From IMG/VR virus record IMGVR_UViG_3300025120_000675, positions 1-21,297 of that record: 21,297 nucleotides of DNA; one strand, 5' to 3'. This DNA is from a virus. Positions 1-7,869 of the stretch are shown here, piece after piece. The position numbers and the translations under genes were made by a program. Below the pieces are notes generated by a model that saw only the letters and a program-made list of their open reading frames with translations, ran no database searches and was not told the origin of the DNA. Numbering within the stretch: position 1 is the first letter of the stretch; every line of letters begins with the position of its first letter.

Positions 1-2946
1 CATCGCCCTAAACACTTCTCCCGCTGGTGGTAGATATAACCTTATATTATTTTCTGTATCTTTATATCTAACCCAAGGCCAGTAAGTAGCGACATAACTA
101 CTAGCTAAAGCCGAATTACTGAAATTATCTACTGCGGAGTCTACTGTTTGATTTGTTGGATTCGTAGAATTAACAACGTATAGAGCGTCGGCCCTATCGT
201 TTTCTATCATCTCCAATGCTCTATTAACTAATGTAAGATTATTAGTATAATCTATACCTGGAGTACCAAACAAACTAATATCTATGTCCTCTGGATTTGA
301 ATATTTTCTAATACCATCATGAAAAGGATAGTAATCAGTAACTAAACATGTTGAGGTAATTGTATTATTGTACCAAAAAGTAGGGTAGTTAGTTTGATTT
401 ACTATATACGTATCTCCATTAGTTCTAGTTTTTCTATACCTATCCCAACCATCATTACCACCATAAGGAATAACTGTAAATTTAAGATAATCACTATCAT
501 TATAATAGTTTTGTGTTTGTAACGAAGTGTTACCACTTGGATTAAAGTTATAAGCCCCTACATTGTACTGGTATGTATCCGTAGTTGTCATAGCCGATAC
601 TCTATTATCGAAATGGAATCCTAATGTTTTACCTGTCCACGCAGTACCGTTACTATTACACTTATATGGACTTGTTGGATTTGTTCCGTTAAGTCCTTTG
701 TATATAAAGAATGATTTATCAAATCCTTTTTTGCTTGACCAACCTAAATAAGTTCTTGGTATATTATCATTTAAGGTATCATATACTAAATTATAGAATG
801 GTTTAGGTGCTGCGCTATCTGGCCAACCTGAAACCGCCCCACTACTAAATGTATTATTATTTAATTCGGAAGATGCTGGTGGGTTTTGGTATACCTCGTT
901 GGAGAATGTCGCACCACTATAGTCCCTAATTGGGTATCCTTGGAATCCTGCTGGTAATGCGTCTATTGGTGCGTCTTCATCAAATTCAAGCATAATGTAT
1001 CGACTTCTAATAGGATAATCCCCATTTTCAGTACCTACTTTTATACCTACGTAATTCTGACTACCCGGATTCATTGTACAGTTTTGGTAACTTTCGTATA
1101 TAATTTGGTTTGCGTCTGTATCGTTTATATCTCTAACAACTAGTGAAAATGATTTAGTGTTTTTATTAATATTTTGTATGGATATTTTAACCATGTCATT
1201 GGCGTTATTACCATCTGGAATAAGGATTGTTTTGAATAACTTAAATATCTTATTACCTCTAATTTCTGACATTATAAAAGGTGTTTCAGGCCCTTTTGCC
1301 GCTGCTAATGGTTGCCAATCTTCACTATAATTGTCAAATACCGGTTCTTGTCCTATTGATATCTGACTAAATGTTACTGCTGAGGTTGCTAGATTATTCA
1401 AACTATTAGCATATATCTCTTCCAACCACATGTTATTATTTTTGTCAAAAGGGTCTGTACCAAATACTTTTGGTAAGTAGTTTTGGGAACTAGAGTCTAA
1501 GTTTGTTTGGTAACTAAATTGCGCCCCTGGTCCTGTAAATCCAGAAATAAAGAAATTTTGTTTATAGTTTGTTGTGTTTATAGTTCTAAATTCTTCTGCG
1601 GTACAGTCTGGAGATAATGGAGGTGCCGCCAATTGTGGACAAGGTCCTGCTCCATCACCAAATGAAGGTGATTGTTGCACTGTAACACCTGCGGAACCAC
1701 CTGTACTGTCACCAACATTTCTTGTAAAAGTATTAAGTGAATAATTACCTCTACTTCTTAACTTAGCAACTACCATATCTTGTGTTGCCGCTGTCCAGGT
1801 AAACACAGTACCTGATGTTTGTGCTGTCCATCCTTGTGTTCCCCCTGAATGTGCACCAATATTATTACCGTATCTCCAATTTAATTGGAATGTGTATCCT
1901 GTACAAGGATACCCTAATGGATTCATAACTCTTGCTCCTGTCCCCGCTCTAAATTCGTTAGATGGGTCGATAACTGAAAAGTTTGCACCATCATCGTGTC
2001 GTGATATAGCAGGATTCCATCTAATCGCATTATATGTTGTTCCATTTACTTGTTCTGCAACTCTAGTAGTCTCAAACCCCGTATTATTAATTATTGGATT
2101 TGCACCACCATCTGAAGCATTTGTTGAAATAACGAATGTTTCACCACTTAATAAACATAGTGGATAAGCGGTTGTTGTTAGTTCTGAAGCCCAAGGAAGT
2201 CCTGCGGATGAAGATGATGGTCCCGCAAAAGAATTACCTCCTGTACTACCTGTTACCACTAATTTTCCACTCCCCCCTTTAGTTGTTGCTGAAAAGATTA
2301 CCGCTAATTCTATTGCTGATTGAAAATTTGCACCAAAATTACCACCACCACCAGCATTAGTATATTGTGTACCATTTATTGCTGAACCTCCATCTCCATC
2401 TGCATTATAACCCCAAGTCCCTCCACTAAATAAACCTGGTTGACCAGTTGAAGGAGCTGTATATACTGAAGGTACTGTTGAAGTTGCTACTTGTCCTGCT
2501 GAGTTCAATCCCGGAATACCGTAAGCACCTAAAGCGTTATAACTAACCTCCAGATAGTTTCCATTATTACTACCACCAAAGGATCTAAACACATTGTCAT
2601 AGTTTGGTACATAACTTAAAGTTATATTCCAAGCAGTACCAGCGTCATATCCAGAATAACCTAAAACTCTAGTCGCATAATATGAATTCGATTCACTTAG
2701 GAAAGTTTTAGCAATATACGATTGTTCGTATTGTGGTATATTTGTACCTGGAAAAGTGGTTTTATTTAACCCACCGAAGTAGGTTTGGTATGTGTCGTAA
2801 CTTGTTACGAATACAGGTTCAAAAGCTGGACCCTGGGTTGTTTCTCCAACAGTACCCAGAGTAGTAGCCCCTATACTTGCATTATTTGCTGTTAATTCTC
2901 TTTCGGAAGTGTAAACACCAGGCGATAATGGAACTTGATTTGCCAT
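1..2946 (-). CDS. Tail sheath protein, second paralogue (partial, 3' end outside window)
   Basis: The frame is open from an ATG at 2946 to the window edge: 982 codons with no stop. Its N-terminus (MANQVPLSPGVYTSERE) and much of the rest align with the sheath gene just upstream. Shared blocks include a TDP block near residue 495, a GDYPIRSRYIM block, the motif FTVIPYGGNDGWD and, close to the window edge, TYWPWVRYKDTENN. The conserved C-terminal sheath domain, about 165 residues by comparison with the paralogue, lies beyond the left edge, so the full protein should be near 1,150 residues. Sheath subunits polymerise around the tail tube and contract to drive infection. The start is 25 bp after the stop of the other sheath gene, so the two are probably co-transcribed. 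The odd part is roughly 240 extra residues between residues 100 and 495, rich in Gly, Ser, Thr and Asn, absent from the paralogue. That it is a sheath is clear; which copy builds the main sheath is unknown. Confidence 0.9.
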   Translation of the reverse strand, partial: MANQVPLSPGVYTSERELTANNASIGATTLGTVGETTQGPAFEPVFVTSYDTYQTYFGGLNKTTFPGTNIPQYEQSYIAKTFLSESNSYYATRVLGYSGYDAGTAWNITLSYVPNYDNVFRSFGGSNNGNYLEVSYNALGAYGIPGLNSAGQVATSTVPSVYTAPSTGQPGLFSGGTWGYNADGDGGSAINGTQYTNAGGGGNFGANFQSAIELAVIFSATTKGGSGKLVVTGSTGGNSFAGPSSSSAGLPWASELTTTAYPLCLLSGETFVISTNASDGGANPIINNTGFETTRVAEQVNGTTYNAIRWNPAISRHDDGANFSVIDPSNEFRAGTGARVMNPLGYPCTGYTFQLNWRYGNNIGAHSGGTQGWTAQTSGTVFTWTAATQDMVVAKLRSRGNYSLNTFTRNVGDSTGGSAGVTVQQSPSFGDGAGPCPQLAAPPLSPDCTAEEFRTINTTNYKQNFFISGFTGPGAQFSYQTNLDSSSQNYLPKVFGTDPFDKNNNMWLEEIYANSLNNLATSAVTFSQISIGQEPVFDNYSEDWQPLAAAKGPETPFIMSEIRGNKIFKLFKTILIPDGNNANDMVKISIQNINKNTKSFSLVVRDINDTDANQIIYESYQNCTMNPGSQNYVGIKVGTENGDYPIRSRYIMLEFDEDAPIDALPAGFQGYPIRDYSGATFSNEVYQNPPASSELNNNTFSSGAVSGWPDSAAPKPFYNLVYDTLNDNIPRTYLGWSSKKGFDKSFFIYKGLNGTNPTSPYKCNSNGTAWTGKTLGFHFDNRVSAMTTTDTYQYNVGAYNFNPSGNTSLQTQNYYNDSDYLKFTVIPYGGNDGWDRYRKTRTNGDTYIVNQTNYPTFWYNNTITSTCLVTDYYPFHDGIRKYSNPEDIDISLFGTPGIDYTNNLTLVNRALEMIENDRADALYVVNSTNPTNQTVDSAVDNFSNSALASSYVATYWPWVRYKDTENNIRLYLPPAGEVFRAM

Positions 2947-2971
2947 CTATTTCAAAAATTTTATCTACTTG

Positions 2972-5794
2972 TTATATGTCATCAAAACTAGTCGCAGTTG
3001 GTGTAACATTGAACTGGATTTCGATAAACTCTAAAGATCTAGTTGGTTTAAGATAAATTTTTCCTGTTAATTTATTTTGGTCAATTTCTTCCGGGTCACT
3101 TGATACAACAACTCTAAAGTCTGTTAAACCTCTATCTCTTCTTATGTCTTCTAGTATTGGATTAACTAAACTTAGGAACTCTTGTCTAACAACTTCATCA
3201 TTTTGTTCAAAGACTAGTCTAACCGCCACTGCTGAAATTAGTTTTCTTGCTCTTAATAATAGTCTCCTAACATTAATTCTATCTAAAGCCGATAAACTTG
3301 ATTGTAGTGTTTTATTACCCCAGATAACTGGTCCAGTTGCTGTAAATGTTGCAATAGGGTTAATTCTAGCCTCGTATAAGTCATCTCTATTATCTTGTGT
3401 AAGTTTAGTTCTAACTCTAGTCGCTTTAACAATACCTCTATTATAACCCGCAGTTGCGAACCATGGAAAAGATACATTATCAGTTAATGCCATGTTTCTT
3501 AATACCTCAGCAGTTGATGGTATGTAGATTCTAACATTGTTTTCTGTATCATTGTATTGTATCCATGGCCAATAAGTTGCTGTGTAATTACTATCTAACA
3601 ACGCATCATCTAAAGCGTCTACTGCAGTTGCTGTAGTTTGGTCTTTATAATTTTCAGCTGTAACAATATAAAGTGAATCTGCTCTTTCATCTTCAATCAT
3701 TTCAATTGTTTCATTAACTAATGTAAGGTTGTTTGTGTAATCAATACCTGGAGAAGCAAATAAGTTAATATCAACGTTTTCAGGATTAGCAAATTTTTCT
3801 ATGTTTGTGTTATATGAATACCAATCAGTATTTTTGTTGAATTGGTAAGACCCTGACGCAGCTACCGTTGTTGTACCAGAACCATATCCTGGTGTGTAAC
3901 TTGTACTATTTTCTTTATAAACATCAGTATTACTTCTATTAGTTCTACTTGTGTCCCATCCATCGTGTCCTCCAAATGGAGCCACTGTGAATTTTCTATA
4001 TTGTTTTTTAGAATAAATGTTAAGTGTTGTCCCTAAACTTGCATCACACCCTGTACCGTAATATTTACCACCACATGCTGTACTACCATATATACTAGTT
4101 GTAGTGAAGAATGGGAATGTACCTACTGATCCTGAAAACCATATTTTTTTGTCTCCTATGTTTTCTCCCCCTACGAAAGTTGATCCTGAAGCTCTTGTAT
4201 CTAGGTGAAATCCGTATGTATGTCCCGTCCAAGCCGCAGCACATGGTGTACCTGCTACTGTTGCACATCCTTTATAATCAAATATATCTTGGTCATACCC
4301 GATTTTACTAGATATACCTAAAAAAGTTTTTCTTATATTATCTGTTACTGTATCATAAGCAATGTTATAAGTTAAGTACGGTTCAACTCTAGTATGTGTT
4401 GATTGTACAGACCAAATACCACCACCTGTTCTTCCACTTAGATTACCATAATCTGTTTGTGGATACCCACCGTAACCTGATGGTAAACCATCAATTGGTG
4501 CGTTTTCGTCAATTTCAACCATTATATATCTAGACCTTAAAGGATAATCTCCGTTAAGAGTACCTATTCTTTTTCCAATATAGTTTTGACTAACTGGGTT
4601 CATAGATAGGTTTCTATATTGTTCGTATATAACTTGTTTAGCGTCACTATCACTGTATTGTCTAACAGCTAAATCAAAAGTAACATTATCTATATCAATG
4701 TTAAGAACACTAAATTTAACAAAGTCATTAGCTGAATCACCGTCGGCTATTGTAATAAGTCTAAATAGTTTTAATATTTCAGTACCTCTAACCTCAGAAT
4801 ATATCCAAGGTGTTGATGGTCCGTTTGGTGTTGCAATTGGTTGGTAAGTGTCACTGTAGTTGGACCAAGCACTAGGTAAGTTATAGAAAGACATGTCTTT
4901 CAAAGCATCTAAGTAATTGTATGTTGCAGAACCACCCCAAGTTTTACCCATTTGTTGCATTGACTTAGGGTAAAATTGATCTACGTAAAGTTTAGCGTCA
5001 GGGTTATTAATATCATAATAAGGGTCAGTACCTAAAACTTTTAGAATATAATTGTTACTATTAGGATTAAAATTAACAACCCATGAATTTATTACCCCAG
5101 TACCAGCAATTTCTGTAGCTTCAATTACAAAATCACTAGACGCGTCGGTCCATTGTCCATAAACGTAAGGAGCTATAGATGTAGCAAAAGTTGTTCTAGG
5201 TGCCCCACCCATTCCTGTTATCCAAGGAGCTGCAAAAATAGCAGCATTAATTGGATTTGTGTTAGAAGCGGATCCAGTAGTATATGTTCCTGATTTGTTC
5301 ACTCGGATTGCGAAGTCGGGTTGTGAGAAAGTACCTGTTGATGTTGTACTTTTTCTAGCTCTAATTACACAGGCTGTCATTGCTGAAACAGCTTTCACCG
5401 ATTGTACTTGGTCTAGTCCGTCTACATTACCTTTATTATTATCTAAAGCCGCCCTAACATTAATAACTAAACCTTCTGTAGCGTCATAACCTGTTTGTCC
5501 AAGTACACGTGACATGTACATGTTATTTGATTCTTCTAAGTATTGTCTAGCAATATAAGTTGATTCATATTTAGGTACTTTTGTAGAACCTAAAGTAAAT
5601 ACACTTGTATTTTGTCCACCAAAATAAGTGGTATACGTGTTATAATCTCCAATAAAGATTGGTTGGTAAGCGGGACCTCTTACTGTTTCTCCCGCGACTC
5701 CTAAACTTGTGATACCTACACTTGCCGCAACAAAAGAAAGGTCTTTTTCCGATGTATAAACACCTGGTGATACTACTACTTGATTTGTACTCAT
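2972..5794 (-). CDS. Tail sheath protein, gp18-like
   Basis: This 940-residue protein is a contractile tail sheath subunit of the T4 gp18 family. The N-terminal strand is of the usual kind (VVVSPGVYTSEKD). The motif FTVAPFGGHDGWD is at about 602-614. The C-terminal domain is diagnostic: INPIATFTATGPVIWGNKT near 811-829, LDRINVRRLLLRARK near 837-851, then an FEQND...R..F block, TDFRVV and KIYLKPTRSLEFIEIQF. The T4 protein is about 660 residues, so this one carries extra domain material in its N-terminal two thirds, including a Cys-containing loop around 510-585. It follows the gp15-like terminator gene, as expected from T4 order, but a small plus-strand gene sits between them. The ATG has a purine-rich leader (TTAAGAG). 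A TACTATAAATACT element lies about 40 bp upstream. A paralogue follows directly. Confidence 0.95.
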   Translation of the reverse strand: MSTNQVVVSPGVYTSEKDLSFVAASVGITSLGVAGETVRGPAYQPIFIGDYNTYTTYFGGQNTSVFTLGSTKVPKYESTYIARQYLEESNNMYMSRVLGQTGYDATEGLVINVRAALDNNKGNVDGLDQVQSVKAVSAMTACVIRARKSTTSTGTFSQPDFAIRVNKSGTYTTGSASNTNPINAAIFAAPWITGMGGAPRTTFATSIAPYVYGQWTDASSDFVIEATEIAGTGVINSWVVNFNPNSNNYILKVLGTDPYYDINNPDAKLYVDQFYPKSMQQMGKTWGGSATYNYLDALKDMSFYNLPSAWSNYSDTYQPIATPNGPSTPWIYSEVRGTEILKLFRLITIADGDSANDFVKFSVLNIDIDNVTFDLAVRQYSDSDAKQVIYEQYRNLSMNPVSQNYIGKRIGTLNGDYPLRSRYIMVEIDENAPIDGLPSGYGGYPQTDYGNLSGRTGGGIWSVQSTHTRVEPYLTYNIAYDTVTDNIRKTFLGISSKIGYDQDIFDYKGCATVAGTPCAAAWTGHTYGFHLDTRASGSTFVGGENIGDKKIWFSGSVGTFPFFTTTSIYGSTACGGKYYGTGCDASLGTTLNIYSKKQYRKFTVAPFGGHDGWDTSRTNRSNTDVYKENSTSYTPGYGSGTTTVAASGSYQFNKNTDWYSYNTNIEKFANPENVDINLFASPGIDYTNNLTLVNETIEMIEDERADSLYIVTAENYKDQTTATAVDALDDALLDSNYTATYWPWIQYNDTENNVRIYIPSTAEVLRNMALTDNVSFPWFATAGYNRGIVKATRVRTKLTQDNRDDLYEARINPIATFTATGPVIWGNKTLQSSLSALDRINVRRLLLRARKLISAVAVRLVFEQNDEVVRQEFLSLVNPILEDIRRDRGLTDFRVVVSSDPEEIDQNKLTGKIYLKPTRSLEFIEIQFNVTPTATSFDDI

Positions 5795-5831
5795 CTCTTA
5801 ATTTATTTTAATTAAATATTATTCTTGGTTT

Positions 5832-5844
5832 TACTATAAATACT
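5832..5844. promoter_or_regulatory. TATAAATA-type late-promoter-like element in divergent gap
   Basis: The 13-mer TACTATAAATACT sits in the 126-bp gap between the divergent sheath gene (minus) and RHH-like gene (plus). The identical 13-mer recurs in the other divergent gap at 7749-7761. Read on the plus strand, TATAAATACTATG is very close to the T4 late consensus TATAAATACTATT and would point at the RHH gene, 74 bp away. Read on the minus strand it gives AGTATTTATAG, 39 bp before the sheath ATG, a suitable distance for a promoter core. Which direction it serves cannot be told from sequence. Confidence 0.5.
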
Positions 5845-5880
5845 ATGGTTTTCTTCAAAGTACAAAGGCTTTTTTAGTGT

Positions 5881-5911
5881 AGTATGAAAAGAAACATACT
5901 TTTTTCATACT
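5881..5911. promoter_or_regulatory. Inverted repeat upstream of RHH-like gene, possible operator
   Basis: Perfect 10-bp arms, AGTATGAAAA (5881-5890) and TTTTCATACT (5902-5911), flank an 11-base spacer that itself contains another CATAC (5895-5899). The second arm ends 9 bases before the ATG of the RHH-like gene. RHH repressors commonly bind such repeats and regulate their own genes, so an operator is the favoured reading. An RNA hairpin in the leader, or a terminator for transcription arriving from the left, is possible. Confidence 0.5.
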
Positions 5912-5920
5912 TATTAATAG

Positions 5921-6094
5921 ATGAGCAAACCAAAACGTAATAAAAACCTTAAAATAGATACGAAAACACATTCTGTTTTGAAATCTTATTGTGATAAGAA
6001 TGGTCTTAAGATGTTTGCCTTTGTAGAAAAACTAATAAGGGAAAGCTGTACTTCTACTCGTCATAATAAAAAAGATGACCTTTATGATGATTAA
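5921..6094 (+). CDS. Small ribbon-helix-helix-like DNA-binding protein
   Basis: This is a 57-residue ORF starting MSKPKRNKNLKIDTKTHSVL and ending DDLYDD. The pattern fits one RHH unit (Arc/MetJ/CopG type): a short strand NLKIDT near residues 9-14, helix THSVLKSYCDKNG near 16-28, a turn, then helix KMFAFVEKLIRES near 30-42. A basic N-terminus and an acidic tail complete it. RHH proteins dimerise and insert the paired strands into the DNA major groove. The gene runs against the surrounding late genes: its stop overlaps the stop of the gp15-like gene by 4 bp, and a perfect inverted repeat lies immediately before its start. It probably regulates its own transcription or that of the divergent sheath gene; the target is inferred, not shown. 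The fold call rests on pattern only. Confidence 0.7.
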   Translation: MSKPKRNKNLKIDTKTHSVLKSYCDKNGLKMFAFVEKLIRESCTSTRHNKKDDLYDD

Positions 6095-7218
6095 ATCACG
6101 TTTATGTATCCTCTTACGGTTATTGATGAGTCGATAGATTCATCTACTACCTTTAAGTAAGACCTAAGTATGTGTCCAGGTAAAACTTGTATCGGGAAAT
6201 TAAAATCGATAAAACTAACACCATCGTTAATCGATACTTGGGTTTGTGGTGATATACTTGTACAGTCGTCACTTATAATTGCACAATCTCTAGCGTTAGA
6301 TAAACTAAATTCAGTAAATAACACACTTTGATCGATAATTACTTCACTAGTTAACTTGTTCAGACCTGGTGTTACTAAAGAACCCGGTTCCCAAATCATT
6401 TCGGAACTATATTCTACTAATTCTGGTTCTGGATTAAGTCCATCTGTTTGACTTCTACTAGGACTTATATTTGGTTCGGTTTCAAATAAGGAAACGACTC
6501 TTTTAATCGCTGGTGTAACTTCGTATTCTTCTTCGTCCATTATATAACCCTGCAATTGCATTTCAAAATTTTGTACATAAAATCTTTTCTGTTCGAATTG
6601 GTCTATCGTACTTTCATCTCCGATACTTTCTAGTACGACAGGGAAAAAATGCCCATTACATTTAATATATTTTTGTCTAGATTGAAAAGCTTGCATTATT
6701 ATCTTATTAAACTTATTTAATTCTCTCATTCTATAAGTGAAAAATCTAACTTGGTATGTTAGGTTGACCGCAATTGGTTGGGGTATTCTGTAGACATCGT
6801 AACCTATAGTATCCCCGTCATAGTTTGGAACTTTCATGTAGTCAAATCTTCTTTTTTGAGGTATTGTGTACTGAGTAACTGGATTGGTTCCGAATTGAAT
6901 ATCTGGGTTCCTTACTATCGTTATAAAAGGCATTTGAACATTTCTATTTTTATCAGTAAATTTCCAAGTCCTAGCAAATTCTGCCCATCTTTGTGTTGTT
7001 AGGAAAAATACTGGTACATCTTCTCCTTCTACCGAAATAACTAAATCCTCTTCGATAAGTTTTATAAAGTCCCTATCCATATCTTCATATAAAACTCCTT
7101 TGGGTACAAACGTTCCACTAGCGTCCATACCTTCTTGCCACAACTCCATTCGTCTTTCATGATTTCTAGCCGCTGGCTTAATGTTTATGTTTTTCAAAAA
7201 ATTCTTTGGTACTCCCAT
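6091..7218 (-). CDS. gp15-like tail terminator / proximal sheath stabilisation protein
   Basis: This 375-residue protein (MGVPKNFLKNINIKP...) has a segment order resembling T4 gp15: a VPVFFLTTQRWAEF block (like the gp15 VPITYASKEHF region), MPFITIVRNPDIQFGTNP (like the LPRINLHLVDF...FKTN region), IPQPIAVNLTYQVRFFTYRM (like PSPIKMIYELSIFTRYED), and a closing FYVQNFEMQLQGYIMDEEE before a tail absent from T4. In T4, gp15 caps the tail tube and sheath so that the tail can join the head. The C-terminal third, about 120 residues, looks beta-rich and is an addition. The ATG at 7218 is preferred to a TTG at 7233 because AAGGA lies 7 bases before it and it starts one base after the gp14-like stop (TAATATG). 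The position between gp14-like and sheath genes supports the call. Homology is by eye and remote. Confidence 0.65.
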   Translation of the reverse strand: MGVPKNFLKNINIKPAARNHERRMELWQEGMDASGTFVPKGVLYEDMDRDFIKLIEEDLVISVEGEDVPVFFLTTQRWAEFARTWKFTDKNRNVQMPFITIVRNPDIQFGTNPVTQYTIPQKRRFDYMKVPNYDGDTIGYDVYRIPQPIAVNLTYQVRFFTYRMRELNKFNKIIMQAFQSRQKYIKCNGHFFPVVLESIGDESTIDQFEQKRFYVQNFEMQLQGYIMDEEEYEVTPAIKRVVSLFETEPNISPSRSQTDGLNPEPELVEYSSEMIWEPGSLVTPGLNKLTSEVIIDQSVLFTEFSLSNARDCAIISDDCTSISPQTQVSINDGVSFIDFNFPIQVLPGHILRSYLKVVDESIDSSITVRGYINVI

Positions 7219-7219
7219 A

Positions 7220-7747
7220 TTATATTCCTTCAAATTCGTTAGGGTCTACTGTTGTACATTCAACCGTCCTAGTAGCTCCTTTATATCCAAAAACTGTGTG
7301 TTCGTTGTCTGAAAATATTTTTCCATCATTCACCACAGTCCAAAATTTCATATTATCTTCAGTGTCCCTATATCCTATATAATCACCGTATTTTATTTCA
7401 CACCCTTTTTCACTTAACTGTTTTTGGTAAACATTAAAAGTCATATTACCATAGTCTCTATACCTTAAAGTACCTCCAGCGTCGTATGTTTGATTTTCCC
7501 CTGGTACAATTTCTAAATTAACCTGTAACTCTATGGGTGCAAAAAATCTTATGTCTTGTGATTTAACTTCCTTATAAACATCGTCAGTGTCAGTCTTTTC
7601 AATATCAACACTATATAGTATTATTGTCATGTTAAGGTCACCTTCCATATATTCACGTCCAAAACCAATTTCTAAATCAAAATCAATTTCATCAAAGAAT
7701 TTGGTCAGTCTTGTAATTGGTACTTTATTAGGTCTATTGTTTTCCAT
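7220..7747 (-). CDS. gp14-like neck protein
   Basis: A 175-residue protein. Its C-terminal half, around YGNMTFNVYQKQL, KYGDYIGYRDTEDNMKFWTV and ECTTVDPNEFEGI, resembles the T4 gp14 core, where a GDLIYFPMDNSLFEINWVE stretch is followed by a strand-rich region. In T4, gp14 joins gp13 in the neck connecting filled heads to tails. The N-terminus includes a FFDEIDFDLEIGFGREY block. It is followed, one base later, by the gp15-like gene, reproducing the T4 14-15 order. The leader is peculiar: the TACTATAAATACT element ends only about 3 bases before the ATG and no Shine-Dalgarno site is visible. If that element is its promoter, the transcript would be nearly leaderless. The neck-protein call depends on weak similarity plus gene order. 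Confidence 0.55.
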   Translation of the reverse strand: MENNRPNKVPITRLTKFFDEIDFDLEIGFGREYMEGDLNMTIILYSVDIEKTDTDDVYKEVKSQDIRFFAPIELQVNLEIVPGENQTYDAGGTLRYRDYGNMTFNVYQKQLSEKGCEIKYGDYIGYRDTEDNMKFWTVVNDGKIFSDNEHTVFGYKGATRTVECTTVDPNEFEGI

Positions 7748-7748
7748 A

Positions 7749-7761
7749 TACTATAAATACT
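7749..7761. promoter_or_regulatory. TATAAATA-type late-promoter-like element in divergent gap
   Basis: TACTATAAATACT, identical to the 13-mer at 5832-5844. It lies between the gp14-like gene (minus) and the helicase gene (plus). On the plus strand it is a T4-late-like TATAAATACT about 108 bp before the helicase start. On the minus strand it is AGTATTTATAG almost touching the gp14-like ATG. Confidence 0.5.
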
Positions 7762-7803
7762 CTTGACTTAGTTATAATTAATAATTAGCATTAAGCACGC
7801 TAC

Positions 7804-7837
7804 TAATAACTATTAATAACTTATAATAACTAATAAT
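7804..7837. repeat. TAATAAC iterons with 10-bp phasing
   Basis: TAATAAC occurs at 7804-7810, 7814-7820 and 7824-7830, exactly 10 bp apart, followed directly by TAATAAT at 7831-7837. A spacing of about one helical turn places the copies on the same DNA face, typical of regulator or initiator binding sites. The array is in the divergent gap, 33 bp upstream of the helicase start. The surroundings are extremely AT-rich, so slippage or low complexity is an alternative. Confidence 0.5.
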
Positions 7838-7869
7838 TATTTAATTGCTTAATATAATATATATAATGC

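Noticed and set aside
3144-3446. 100-codon plus-strand ORF
   Set aside because: It is antisense to the most conserved part of the sheath (the C-terminal domain), so it is a codon-shadow.
7219-7233. Longer form of the gp15-like gene from a TTG
   Set aside because: The ATG at 7218 has an AAGGA site 7 bases upstream and directly follows the preceding stop; the TTG has neither.
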